A stretch of DNA of 64,000 nt from CAZHJE01 sp964532965 (GTDB lineage: Bacteria > Patescibacteriota > WWE3 > UBA101185 > UBA10185): contig CAZHJE010000001.1 of NCBI GenBank assembly GCA_964532965.1, positions 1-64,000 of the forward strand. The letters run 5' to 3'. The notes under the pieces are model-generated. The model was given only the letters and a program-made list of their open reading frames with translations. It was not told the origin of the DNA and did not search any database. Of this stretch, positions 9,122 through 17,788 are shown piece after piece. Positions within the stretch are counted from its first letter, which is position 1. Each line of letters begins with the position of its first letter. A program made the position numbers and the translations under genes.

Positions 9122-9570
9122 TAAATATTATATTTCATGCGCATAAACTGCATGAACTCTCCTGGGGTCATAATAATGATATTAAAATCTCTAAGTAATT
9201 CACTAGACCGAAAGTGCTTTTTATTATAGGTGAGTAAATATTGCACATCAGAAACAACAGCGCCTGCTACTATATGGCTATCATTAACATCTGCAACATA
9301 GTTACTATATAACTCTTTACATTTCTGATATGTCTCGTTAAGTGTTTTTGTCTTAAAATTATTTGCTATTGTATCAAGTAGCTTTTTTGGAGAAATCGCT
9401 AGTCTTCCTGAAACCTCCTCAATTTCCGCTAGCGAATACTGCGTTATATGTTTTTTTACATTAAGTTTATAAATTACATAATGAGCCGCGCCTTGTGTAG
9501 ATAAAATAGACGAAATTAAAACATCAGTATCTAAAAAGACACTGGGTAAAAAAAGCTTATTTCTTAGCAT
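9121..9570 (-). CDS. PIN-domain protein, probable toxin
   Basis: A 149-residue PIN-like nuclease. The sequence shows VFLDTDVLISSIL (first acidic residue at about 14-16), a central glutamate in ITQYSLAEIEEV, and ADVNDSHIVAGAVVSD plus LLTYNKKHF near the C-terminus, which supply the remaining metal-binding acids. PIN toxins cleave RNA when freed from their antitoxin. Its ATG overlaps the end of the small HTH gene by 14 nt, the normal antitoxin-toxin arrangement. It could instead be a solitary housekeeping RNase, but the pairing favours a toxin. Confidence 0.78.
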   Translation of the reverse strand: MLRNKLFLPSVFLDTDVLISSILSTQGAAHYVIYKLNVKKHITQYSLAEIEEVSGRLAISPKKLLDTIANNFKTKTLNETYQKCKELYSNYVADVNDSHIVAGAVVSDVQYLLTYNKKHFRSSELLRDFNIIIMTPGEFMQFMRMKYNI

Positions 9571-9835
9571 AAGCCTGTGATCGAACTTGCTTTAATGCAG
9601 ATGTTATCTTTGAAGTATTTTTTTTATCTTTTTGTTCTGCCTCATAAATATCATCGTCTAATCCTGTGAATATAAAGGAAAGTGCTCTAGGAGGTATTCT
9701 ATAGACTGTGCCTACCCTTTTTGCAAGTATTTCGCCACGTTTTATTAACTCATACACTGTATTTTTGCTTATTTGAAGCATTTCTGCCACCTCTGTTGGT
9801 GTATATGCTTTCATGTATACCTTGTTACTATTCAT
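9557..9835 (-). CDS. MerR/excisionase-type HTH protein, probable antitoxin
   Basis: A 92-residue protein with an excisionase-like helix-turn-helix (TPTEVAEMLQISKNTVYELIKRG, then VGTVYRIPPRAL) and a charged C-terminal tail that would contact the PIN partner. I start it at the ATG at 9835: a TTGACA/TATTGT promoter lies immediately before it and the longer frame to 9937 would cross that promoter. An alternative ATG at 9814 is possible. It is co-transcribed with the PIN gene and probably represses its own promoter. Confidence 0.75.
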   Translation of the reverse strand: MNSNKVYMKAYTPTEVAEMLQISKNTVYELIKRGEILAKRVGTVYRIPPRALSFIFTGLDDDIYEAEQKDKKNTSKITSALKQVRSQAYAKK

Positions 9836-9841
9836 GATTAA

Positions 9842-9870
9842 ACAATACCAAACATGACTATAGGTGTCAA
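9842..9870 (-). promoter_or_regulatory. Sigma-70-type promoter of the HTH/PIN pair
   Basis: Perfect -35 TTGACA (9865-9870), 17-bp spacer, -10 TATTGT (9842-9847), then six bases to the ATG at 9835. The start of transcription should coincide with the start codon, giving a leaderless mRNA. Confidence 0.6.
9855..9869 (-). promoter_or_regulatory. Possible antitoxin operator TGAC-N7-GTCA
   Basis: An inverted repeat, TGAC-N7-GTCA, overlaps the -35 element and spacer of the HTH/PIN promoter. This is where an autoregulating antitoxin would be expected to bind; no second copy was seen to support it. Confidence 0.3.
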
Positions 9871-9888
9871 TATTGTACATGATAATCG

Positions 9889-9917
9889 TTGTATAGATAA
9901 GGGCAATGTCTGATAAT
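9889..9917 (+). promoter_or_regulatory. Promoter of the SDR gene
   Basis: TTGTAT (9889-9894), 17-bp spacer, GATAAT (9912-9917), then ten bases to the ATG at 9928. The leader would be about 0-4 nt long. Confidence 0.4.
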
Positions 9918-9927
9918 ATATATATAC

Positions 9928-10593
9928 ATGAAAACACTCAAAAGCATATTAATAACCGGCTGCTCTTCTGGGATAGGGTATGAAACTGCAAAAGTTTGTG
10001 CTTTAAAAGGTCACACAGTATATGCAACTGCAAGAAATTTAGACTCTAAAGGTATTCAAGAGTTAAAAAAACTTACCAAAGAAAATAACTTAAAGATGCA
10101 TTTTTATGCTCTTGATGTTACTAAGCAAGAAAGCATTGATAAAGTATTAAATGAGCTAAATGCTAAAGGTATTGATGTATTAATTAACAATGCGGGCTAC
10201 GGAACACTAGGCCCAATTGAAGAATTTTCTATACAAGAAATAAAAGAGCAATATGAAACAAACATCTTAGGAGTACTTAGAATGTATAAAAGTGCTGTGC
10301 CAATAATGAGAGAGTGTAAAAACGGAACAATAATTAATATTAGTTCAATAAATGGATTAGTGCCTTTTCCTTTGTTTAGCATATACTCATCGTCTAAATT
10401 TGCTTTAGAAACATTGACGGAAGGCATGAGATTTGAGTTATCTAGCTTTAATATTAAAGTATATTTAGTAGAACCTGGATCATTTAAAACCGATTTCTCC
10501 AAAAATAGAAAAGCACCACAAGGATTAAATATAACAAGCTCGCCATATAAAAATTTAATTAATAATTTTCAAACTAGATATAAAAAAACACAT
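9928..10593 (+). CDS. Short-chain dehydrogenase/reductase, truncated by assembly gap
   Basis: 222 residues of an SDR oxidoreductase are visible before a run of N. The cofactor motif TGCSSGIG (about residues 10-17), the NNAG motif (about 87-90), the catalytic serine in INISSING, and the YSSSK catalytic Tyr/Lys motif (about 153-157) are all intact, followed by the PG motif VEPGSFKTDF. The family is usually 250-280 residues, so some 30-50 residues are lost in the gap. It is one of only four plus-strand genes in the window and is divergent from the toxin-antitoxin pair. Substrate unknown. Confidence 0.85.
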
Positions 10594-10693
10594 NNNNNNN
10601 NNNNNNNNNNNNNNNNNNNNNNNNNNNNNNNNNNNNNNNNNNNNNNNNNNNNNNNNNNNNNNNNNNNNNNNNNNNNNNNNNNNNNNNNNNNNN
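10594..10693. other. Assembly gap (100 N)
   Basis: Exactly 100 N, a conventional placeholder for unknown length. It removes the 3' ends of two convergent genes, the SDR and the GHL-like protein; reading frames drawn through it are not meaningful. Confidence 0.97.
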
Positions 10694-11568
10694 TCTAATG
10701 CTTGTTTAAAGTCATCTAGTGATAGTTCTTCTGGTTTTGACTCTGTTTGAATAAGTGGTAAAAATGGCTTACCTACTTGCCAAAAATAATCGACTTTATC
10801 TTTAATCCATGAAACATCTTTGCCGCACATTTTGTGATAAAGCATCGGACAAAATATATCAACATAATTACTAAGCTTCAAAAAATCTTGGCCAAGTATT
10901 CTTTTAATTGCAGAACCATATTCTGAATCGTCCCAAGGAATAGCAAGTAACCCTAACACAATTTTATTGTCATGTTTAACCACATCTTTTACGTCGGACA
11001 CAAATGAAGTAATAGTATTTGTTTTAAATTCGAGCCACTCATGATAATAGCTCCCATCAATATGAAGTGCAGTGTTTTCTAACTGTGTACCTTCTCCGCC
11101 AACTCCTTCTATAGGTTCACCAATATAATTTTCAAATAATCTTAAACATCTCGAACAATAGCAAGTGTCTAGTATATATGGCTCTGGTTCATCCCACTTT
11201 GTTGGATATCTAATAAAATTTAAAAACATACCATCAATATCTTCTTTAGCTAACTCTTGTATTTTTGCTAATTTTTCTTTTCTAACACCCTCATGTGTCG
11301 GACATACGACATAATACCAATCTCTGTGTGTATCTTTGCCCGAAGAATCGACAGGTACAGCATCTGGATACTTTTTAAGTAAATCATTTCCTGCAAATAT
11401 AGTTATTTCAACATATATCTTAACGTCTTTCCCTAATATCTCTTTTATTAAAGCTATATTGGCATGTGTTACAAATTTTTCGTTTAAAAACACCGAAGTT
11501 AAATTGAGTGTTTTTGTAGTCTTTAATATCTCTTCATTTACTGTAAGCAAAAAAGTAGATCTCTCCAT
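10694..11568 (-). CDS. GHL-like TIM-barrel protein (putative glycoside hydrolase), C-terminus in gap
   Basis: 291 residues are visible. The segment DGMFLNFIRYP, followed by a Cys-rich CYCSRCLRLFE, matches the barrel strand and following region seen in hypothetical glycoside-hydrolase-like (GHL/DUF187-type) proteins, and IVLGLLAIPWDDSE and VDIFCPMLYHKM look like later barrel strands. No signal peptide is visible, so it is probably cytoplasmic. It starts 2 nt after the ferredoxin stop and so is in one operon with it. Hydrolase activity is inferred from fold resemblance only. Confidence 0.6.
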
Positions 11569-11570
11569 AG

Positions 11571-11840
11571 TTATTCTTTCTTTTCTGGATATAATTGATT
11601 ACCATTTAAATCTTCTATTATAATTGCAGTTGTTGGGCACGATTTCGCACCCTCAATAATTGTTACAGCATCATCCCAATCGCCTTCTTTAACATACGCT
11701 ATTCCATCGTCATCTAAATCAAAGGTATTTGGTGCTTTAATAATACACGTACTTGCACTTATACATAAATTATTTATAACTTTTATTCTAACTTTTGATT
11801 GTGGATTTGATGTAAACTCATCTTGTCCGTTCTTTGCCAT
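11571..11840 (-). CDS. Single-cluster ferredoxin, 3Fe-4S type
   Basis: An 89-residue acidic protein with cysteine pattern C-x5-C (CISASTC, about residues 26-32) and a distant AKSCPTTAI Cys-Pro. In one-cluster ferredoxins the extra cysteine between the first two is the fourth 4Fe-4S ligand; here alanine is found instead, so a [3Fe-4S] centre (or a 4Fe centre with a labile ligand) is expected. It has a strong ribosome binding site AGGAGG six bases before the ATG and is tightly linked to the GHL-like gene. Its redox partner is unknown; the radical SAM enzyme or the SDR nearby are possibilities. Confidence 0.8.
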   Translation of the reverse strand: MAKNGQDEFTSNPQSKVRIKVINNLCISASTCIIKAPNTFDLDDDGIAYVKEGDWDDAVTIIEGAKSCPTTAIIIEDLNGNQLYPEKKE

Positions 11841-11841
11841 A

Positions 11842-12861
11842 TTAACCTCCTAAATAATTACCTGTTTTTTTATCGATACTTCTTAATTCTAACTCGGGTT
11901 TTTTTAAAAAGCCAATAATAAAATTTACCCCATATACAACATGTGTTAAAAATATACCAGACAATACCAATGGAAACACTTTTATATCTTTTGATTTCAC
12001 AACAGCCCAAATAGATTCACTTACTAAAAGTACAGCATAAAAAGATAAAATGCTCAAATACAATAAAAACAGTACTAATGATACAAATACAGAAAACGCA
12101 CCTAAAGATAAACCTAGTACAAATATCGATGGGACAAAATAATAAGGCAATCTTGATGTTTCTGGAAATATTCTTGCAAATTGCCCCCGATGCCTACCAT
12201 ATCTTGAAATTTGCTTTAAATGCGGTTTAAACAAGTTTCGTCTGTGATGATAAACAATAGGTTCAGGAGAATATAAAAAAGGCTTGTTATGCTTTTTTAC
12301 CAAATCTAAACATAACTTAGTATCCTCACCTGGCCAAAATTCTGTAATAAACCCACCAACAGCATTAAATGCATCCTTTTTAACAAATAAATTAACTGTA
12401 GGATAATCTACAATGTAGCGCTTTTTTTGCGGAATATGCCTATAAGTCTCTCTGTTGCTCGCAAGCATTGATTCGAGTACATACCCAGAGCATTTTTCAA
12501 GTAATCCTGCATCTTTAGGTGTAATTGCGGGAGCACCTAGTGCATATATATCTTCGCTGCTAAAAATAGCCGCAGCTTCTTTTAACCAATGGGTAGTAGG
12601 ATAGGCATCATCATCTAAAAATACAACAATATCTCCTTTAGCTTTTGCTACACCAATATTTCTTTTTTCTCCTGGTCCTTTTGAACCTACAGCAAAAAGT
12701 CTAAATCTAGTGTCATTTTCAAAATCATACACTTGCTCATCATCGGTTAAAATTATTACCTCAAAAAAAGGATAGTTTAATTGTTTTAAATATGAAATAT
12801 TTTCTTTTAAATATGTATTTATGGAACGTACTGGAATTATAATACTAAAAAAGTATTCCAT
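11842..12861 (-). CDS. GT2 family glycosyltransferase with C-terminal membrane domain
   Basis: A 339-residue transferase with FSIIIPVRSIN at the N-terminus, VVFLDDDAYPTTHW as the DxD metal site (about 80-93) and FWPGEDTKLCLDL containing the ED catalytic-base motif (about 168-180). Residues about 245-325 contain three to four hydrophobic helices. It lies 1 nt from the next GT2 gene and just upstream of the ferredoxin. Probably adds a sugar to a lipid-linked glycan at the inner membrane face. Confidence 0.82.
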   Translation of the reverse strand: MEYFFSIIIPVRSINTYLKENISYLKQLNYPFFEVIILTDDEQVYDFENDTRFRLFAVGSKGPGEKRNIGVAKAKGDIVVFLDDDAYPTTHWLKEAAAIFSSEDIYALGAPAITPKDAGLLEKCSGYVLESMLASNRETYRHIPQKKRYIVDYPTVNLFVKKDAFNAVGGFITEFWPGEDTKLCLDLVKKHNKPFLYSPEPIVYHHRRNLFKPHLKQISRYGRHRGQFARIFPETSRLPYYFVPSIFVLGLSLGAFSVFVSLVLFLLYLSILSFYAVLLVSESIWAVVKSKDIKVFPLVLSGIFLTHVVYGVNFIIGFLKKPELELRSIDKKTGNYLGG

Positions 12862-12862
12862 A

Positions 12863-13657
12863 TTATTTTCCCGTATTTACTCTCATTTGTAGCTCTTTAT
12901 CGTATACCCATTTTCGTTTATTTTCATCTGCATAATAGTTAAGTATTTTAAGTCTATAAAATATTGCAATTGTATCTAGCAGCATATATCTAATGTGCCT
13001 ATCTAAAAAAAGAAATCCCTTAAAACTAGTATTATCATATTCCCAATGTATTTGAACAGGTGCCTCGTAAATCTTAGTAAACCCAAGATATCTAGCTACA
13101 GCAAGTACTTCTATATCAAATGCAAATCTTTTAACAATAAGTCTCGGTAATACAGCTTCTAACACTTTTCGTTTAAATACTTTTAACCCTGTTTGTGTAT
13201 CTTTAACCTTAAGCCCAAATAAAATCTTTACAAGCATATAATAACCGAAAAGATAAAGTCTTCTTGAAAACGGGTAATTTAATATTGAGGCGGGGTGTTT
13301 TTTACTACCAATAATTATATCGGCATCGTACCATTCCATGTGTTCAAGTATCATAGAAATACCGTTGGGATTAATATCCATGCCAGCATCAATGAATGCT
13401 ATGTGATCCCCTTTTGCTCGTGCCATACCATATCTTATTGCATATCCCTTTCCACGATTTGTTTCATAACCAATAACAATAACATTATCTTTTTTTACTT
13501 TTTTAGCCTCTTGAAGAGATTTATCTAAATAACCATCGATTACAACAATAATTTCAAAATCCCACCTAGTGTGAGACATAGTATTATAAATATTTTCAAT
13601 ATCTTGTTTTATGGTTTTTTCTTGTCTATATGTTGGAACTATTATTGACACTAACAT
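12863..13657 (-). CDS. DPM1/ALG5-like GT2 (polyprenyl-phosphate sugar synthase)
   Basis: A 264-residue GT2 protein whose motifs match dolichyl/polyprenyl-phosphate sugar synthases: VSIIVPTYRQE, VVIDGYLDKS, IAFIDAGMDINP (about 84-95) and DTQTGLKVFKR (about 155-165). Such enzymes make the lipid-phosphate sugar donors used by GT-C transferases, many of which are encoded close by. Its ATG overlaps the flippase gene by 32 nt. Confidence 0.8.
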   Translation of the reverse strand: MLVSIIVPTYRQEKTIKQDIENIYNTMSHTRWDFEIIVVIDGYLDKSLQEAKKVKKDNVIVIGYETNRGKGYAIRYGMARAKGDHIAFIDAGMDINPNGISMILEHMEWYDADIIIGSKKHPASILNYPFSRRLYLFGYYMLVKILFGLKVKDTQTGLKVFKRKVLEAVLPRLIVKRFAFDIEVLAVARYLGFTKIYEAPVQIHWEYDNTSFKGFLFLDRHIRYMLLDTIAIFYRLKILNYYADENKRKWVYDKELQMRVNTGK

Positions 13658-14909
13658 CTTTAAAATAATATAGTAAAGTTGATAAAAATAAAAGCATACT
13701 AACTAGAATATTAACATTAATTACAGAATTTACACTATCATGAAACGCAGATAAAAGTATAAATTGTGCTATCACACCAAGCAAAAGTAAAACAAATACT
13801 TTAGTCTTGTTTATTGCCAAAAAATACATAGTCATAAAATATATTAAAATATAAAGTCCAACAAACACTGCAAATTTTGGAAGATACTCGGCTGCGCTTA
13901 TAAACTTATCTCCAAATAACACGCTAATAATTAGCGGTGAAAACATATAAAAACAAATGATACCAAGTGCTACGAGTATAATTTGAAATGTAACAAACTG
14001 CTTAAATCTGGCTAGATACTCTTTATTTGCAGCATATAGTTGCGATATTTGAGGATACATCACCAGTGTTACGGTGCTTGCCCCAAATAAAAATACCTTC
14101 CCGACAGTAACAATACTAGAATATATTCCAGCAGTATCTGCATCAAAATAATGTTTTACTAAAAGGACATCTACATTATTTAATAAGTTTAAACCAACTG
14201 TAACCAAAGTGGTTGTAATGCTAAATTTAACAATCATTTTTACTTGGGTTTTCACATCTATAGTCTGTTTGTTGTATGAGGTAAAGTTTTTCTTTAATAA
14301 AAATAAAGATACTACAAAACCTAATATTACTGCCATTGCCATGCCTAAAAACACTCCAGAAATTCCAATACTCACAAATGTTAGCAACATAATTGGTAGA
14401 ATTAGTCTTAAAAAGCTACCAACAACGGTAGAAAATGCAAAGGCCTTAAATCTTAAAAGTCCTTGCAAGTATGAGTACGGTGTAATTGAAAGAAGTGACA
14501 CGCCTAACGAAATACCAAAAGCATATATCGCATACATATCAGTAATATTTAAATAATTACCAATAACTTTACTAAAACTCACAACCATACAAAATAGTAA
14601 TATCCCAAAGAGTAATGCATAAGCACTAAGTTTATTAAACAAATGTGTCAAAATATCAAACCTGTTTTGTACCTCTAATTTGGCTACATATTTGATCAAC
14701 GACGTAGTTACGGCTGTTGTTGGTATTCCTAAAATTATCATCAAAGATAAAAGGGCATTAAATGTTCCGTAATCAGAAACGCTGAGTGTTCTCCCAAGAT
14801 ATACTTGAAGAAGATATGAAAAGAAACTACCAATAAAACTACCCAATGATACAATTACAGTACCAACTAATATTTGATTATCTTTTAATGCTAATGTTTT
14901 TTTAATCAT
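13626..14909 (-). CDS. Wzx-like polysaccharide flippase (MOP superfamily)
   Basis: 427 residues with about 12 hydrophobic helices. It begins with VSLGSFIGSFFSYLLQVYLGRTLSVSDYGTFN in pieces, the conserved first-helix signature of polysaccharide biosynthesis (RfbX/Wzx) proteins, which move lipid-linked oligosaccharides across the membrane. It overlaps the GT-C gene upstream by 8 nt and the GT2 gene downstream by 32 nt. A second flippase of different sequence is at 20298-21776, so the locus may handle two lipid-linked substrates. Confidence 0.82.
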   Translation of the reverse strand: MIKKTLALKDNQILVGTVIVSLGSFIGSFFSYLLQVYLGRTLSVSDYGTFNALLSLMIILGIPTTAVTTSLIKYVAKLEVQNRFDILTHLFNKLSAYALLFGILLFCMVVSFSKVIGNYLNITDMYAIYAFGISLGVSLLSITPYSYLQGLLRFKAFAFSTVVGSFLRLILPIMLLTFVSIGISGVFLGMAMAVILGFVVSLFLLKKNFTSYNKQTIDVKTQVKMIVKFSITTTLVTVGLNLLNNVDVLLVKHYFDADTAGIYSSIVTVGKVFLFGASTVTLVMYPQISQLYAANKEYLARFKQFVTFQIILVALGIICFYMFSPLIISVLFGDKFISAAEYLPKFAVFVGLYILIYFMTMYFLAINKTKVFVLLLLGVIAQFILLSAFHDSVNSVINVNILVSMLLFLSTLLYYFKDVSVNNSSNI

Positions 14910-16497
14910 CTACCCTCTTATACACATTGTATAACTTTATGTTTCTCTCATATATACTACCAACATAATCTATTTTAAATCTATCTTCTTTGTCTGAATC
15001 ATCTTCCCATACAGGATAAACAAAATATGCAGTGTATTTTGCTTGAGCTGTAATATCTTTTATAGTAGCCCACCCCCCGATTTGTCTAATAAACGGATGA
15101 AACTGAGTGTAATACTTTTCAGGAAAGCCAACTACCAGTTTTGTGCTAAGTATTGATGTATTTATTAGTGCATCTAAAGACTCGTCTTTAGTAAATGTTG
15201 CATATTCTCCTGAAGCTAACACATCTTTAAAATACGCTTGTATTTGCTTTTGGCCGATACTCCATTTTGGTTCAATTATATATATGCCGTTCTTCAAGCC
15301 CCCAACGAGTGGAGAGTAATATGATAAATAGTCGAAATTTAGATAAAAGTATGTAATAAGCGCTGGAAAAATAAATAAAACCAGTAAAATACTCTTTTTA
15401 AATTTAATTAATGCATATTCAAAAAACATTGCAGAAATTAAAATTAACGAAATTAATGACGGTAAAATATACCTATCTAATTTTTTTGATGGAATACTCA
15501 TTTCTATAAAGTAGGTAGCTGCGTACAAAAATGTATAAAAAGCAAATCTTTTTCTTTTTTCATCTATATTTCTTTTGGCATAAACCAAATAGCCTAAAGC
15601 ACCAACTACTATATATAAAGACGATCTAGCCAATAAAACTACTGGATAAAAAGTCAACCCAGGATTTTCGACCAAATTACCAAAATATAACTGAATGTGC
15701 CCTTCTTCTATACCTGTGTCAAATACCCCCCGATAAAGCGTTTGAAACACTAATACAGGATTAACCCATAAGGCAGGCCATAGTAGTAACATAAAAAAAA
15801 CTACAAACAATAACCAAAATAGATAGTTTTTAACACTTTCTTTAAGATTCTTTGTATATAAGAAAAACATAAGACCTATAAACGGCAAAAGCATTAATGC
15901 AGAAGTTTTGGTAAGTATTGCTAAAGTTGTATAAAGTGCAAAAACTATTAGTGTTTTTTTAGTTTTTGAAATACTAACGTAGTAGTATCCCCAAACAAAT
16001 GATCCTAACATCAATGTAGAAAGAAGGCCCTCAAGATGTATTACTCTAGTTAAAGCTAAATAAAACGGTTCCAGCAATAATATAAATGAAAACACTAAAG
16101 CAAATTTTATAGATATTATTTTTTTTAGTGCAAAAAAAATTCCGCTTGTTGCAAGAGCTAAAAACATAACAATCACTAATTTTTGAAAAAAATGAAGTGT
16201 AAATACAGTGGTTATATCATTATCAGGAGGTGTAATACCAAGTAAGACTTTGTAATAAAAACTATTCAATTTCACACCAATCGTACCTAACCACATTAAC
16301 GTAACACCTGGGTGGTATCGTTGAAGAGTCTGTACAAAATCTAGATTGAAAATGCCATTGCTAAAGTTGAATATACGGGATTTCCACTTCCACACATCTG
16401 TATTAAATATGTCGTGACCCAAATAGGGAAGACGTAACAAAACAAATACCACAAAAACACCAACCTCATATTTAAAATTTGATAAATATTTTTTCAT
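14902..16497 (-). CDS. GT39/GT-C-like glycosyltransferase (paralogue of 17757-19385)
   Basis: A 531-residue protein with about 11 membrane helices. A first outside loop holds the HDIFNTDVWKW acidic stretch and RYHPGVTLMW, then a DRYILPS segment before the last helices. These two segments and the intervening ENPGLTFYP motif recur in the gene at 17757-19385, so the two are paralogues separated by one other GT-C gene. Family 39-type enzymes transfer sugars or aminosugars from polyprenyl phosphates outside the cell. Confidence 0.75.
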   Translation of the reverse strand: MKKYLSNFKYEVGVFVVFVLLRLPYLGHDIFNTDVWKWKSRIFNFSNGIFNLDFVQTLQRYHPGVTLMWLGTIGVKLNSFYYKVLLGITPPDNDITTVFTLHFFQKLVIVMFLALATSGIFFALKKIISIKFALVFSFILLLEPFYLALTRVIHLEGLLSTLMLGSFVWGYYYVSISKTKKTLIVFALYTTLAILTKTSALMLLPFIGLMFFLYTKNLKESVKNYLFWLLFVVFFMLLLWPALWVNPVLVFQTLYRGVFDTGIEEGHIQLYFGNLVENPGLTFYPVVLLARSSLYIVVGALGYLVYAKRNIDEKRKRFAFYTFLYAATYFIEMSIPSKKLDRYILPSLISLILISAMFFEYALIKFKKSILLVLFIFPALITYFYLNFDYLSYYSPLVGGLKNGIYIIEPKWSIGQKQIQAYFKDVLASGEYATFTKDESLDALINTSILSTKLVVGFPEKYYTQFHPFIRQIGGWATIKDITAQAKYTAYFVYPVWEDDSDKEDRFKIDYVGSIYERNIKLYNVYKRVDD

Positions 16498-16507
16498 AGC
16501 ACAAACT

Positions 16508-17788
16508 TTAGTTTACTCCCCATCTTTCCAAAGTGTTTTGCACAATTGCCAAGATTGGTAATAAAAAATAAGCCACAAAAAACACATACCATAATCTTTG
16601 GTTATTTATCTTTTTTAAATAGTCAGCTACTTTGTACAAAAAAAACCCACTGATTATAGAAACGTATGGATAAGTTATAAAATAATAATGTGATCTACTC
16701 TTTTCAAACCCAGCAATATAATAAAAAAAGAAAAGCGACGGAACTAACAATAACAACAAAGCATATATTTCATGCACATTTACAACTCTATCAAAGAACT
16801 TTCTTTTTAAAAAATAAAACGATAAAAAGAGTGTAGCTAAAATGAGTACTATTAAATATGTGTAGAGAGCCGTGTATCCAAAATCATCAGCAAGTTTTGT
16901 AAAAAACAGTGTAAAAAATTTAGACATATGCGCTGCAAGAGGTACTTCTCCTACATTTGTGAATTGCCAAAACGCGCCCTGTGGTCCATCTGTTCTAGAA
17001 AAAGTTACATAATCAAAAAAAGCAAAAGGGGTACCTATTAAAAAACCTAATAGAGCAAATACGGTAGCAAGTAATGGTTTTAGTGTAGTCCCATATGCAA
17101 ACAATTTTTCTTTAGCTTTATATACATAGCAAAAATGAGCAAAAGCTACACCTATAGCTATGAGTCCGCCATTGTATTTTGTAGATGCCGCAAAACCAGT
17201 AAATAGTCCAGCCAATAAATATGCTTTTATAGAGTTATTTTTAAAAATAAGTACAGAAAAATATAAAGCACAACTCAAAAAAAATACCATAGGCACATCC
17301 GGCAATGAATATTGCGAATGCCAAATATGATATGGTAAAAGTGTAAATGTCATCGCAGAAAGTAGTGCCACTTTCTCGTTAAAAAGTCTTTGAGCCGAAT
17401 AGTATATGGGTATTAATGTCATTGCACCAAAAAGCGAAGAGAATAACCTAGTTAAATAATAAAAGATCAAAGTATCATCCCAAATGAGAGGAAACATGTT
17501 TATTAGACTTGCTTTTAAGTTCAATGCCTCAAGAAGCGTTCTAACTTTTGCAAATACCATATATAAAAAATAATTTAGATAAATGTACAAATGTGGCCAA
17601 TCAAAATGTTTTGGATTGTTGTAAAACCTTACTTCTAACGCGCTTCTTACTATTGTTGGTTCATCTGGGTGCAATATTAACGGAAATGAGTGTAGATCCC
17701 CAATTATTCTAAGTATAAGACTCACTACAACTAGAAAAAACAGTGTTTTATTTGCTTTACTCAGCTTGTGTGCCTGAAGTTTTAACAT
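16508..17788 (-). CDS. GT39-family-like glycosyltransferase
   Basis: 426 residues, about ten hydrophobic helices. The first outer loop carries LILHPDEPTIVRSALEV, with the adjacent acidic pair expected in family 39 (ArnT/PMT-like) enzymes, and a later WPHLYIYLNYFLY segment. An internal GFAASTKYNGGLIAIG stretch is typical for the family. It overlaps the downstream-reading neighbour at 17757 by 32 nt. A role in transferring polyprenyl-linked sugar outside the membrane is inferred. Confidence 0.75.
   Translation of the reverse strand: MLKLQAHKLSKANKTLFFLVVVSLILRIIGDLHSFPLILHPDEPTIVRSALEVRFYNNPKHFDWPHLYIYLNYFLYMVFAKVRTLLEALNLKASLINMFPLIWDDTLIFYYLTRLFSSLFGAMTLIPIYYSAQRLFNEKVALLSAMTFTLLPYHIWHSQYSLPDVPMVFFLSCALYFSVLIFKNNSIKAYLLAGLFTGFAASTKYNGGLIAIGVAFAHFCYVYKAKEKLFAYGTTLKPLLATVFALLGFLIGTPFAFFDYVTFSRTDGPQGAFWQFTNVGEVPLAAHMSKFFTLFFTKLADDFGYTALYTYLIVLILATLFLSFYFLKRKFFDRVVNVHEIYALLLLLVPSLFFFYYIAGFEKSRSHYYFITYPYVSIISGFFLYKVADYLKKINNQRLWYVFFVAYFLLPILAIVQNTLERWGVN

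Noticed and set aside
9836..9937. Extension of the HTH antitoxin to 9937
   Set aside because: It would cross its own TTGACA/TATTGT promoter and the SDR start; the extra residues do not resemble the family.
10555..10693. Reading frames running through the 100 N
   Set aside because: The gap length is a placeholder, so any translation across it is meaningless; both genes were ended at the gap edge.
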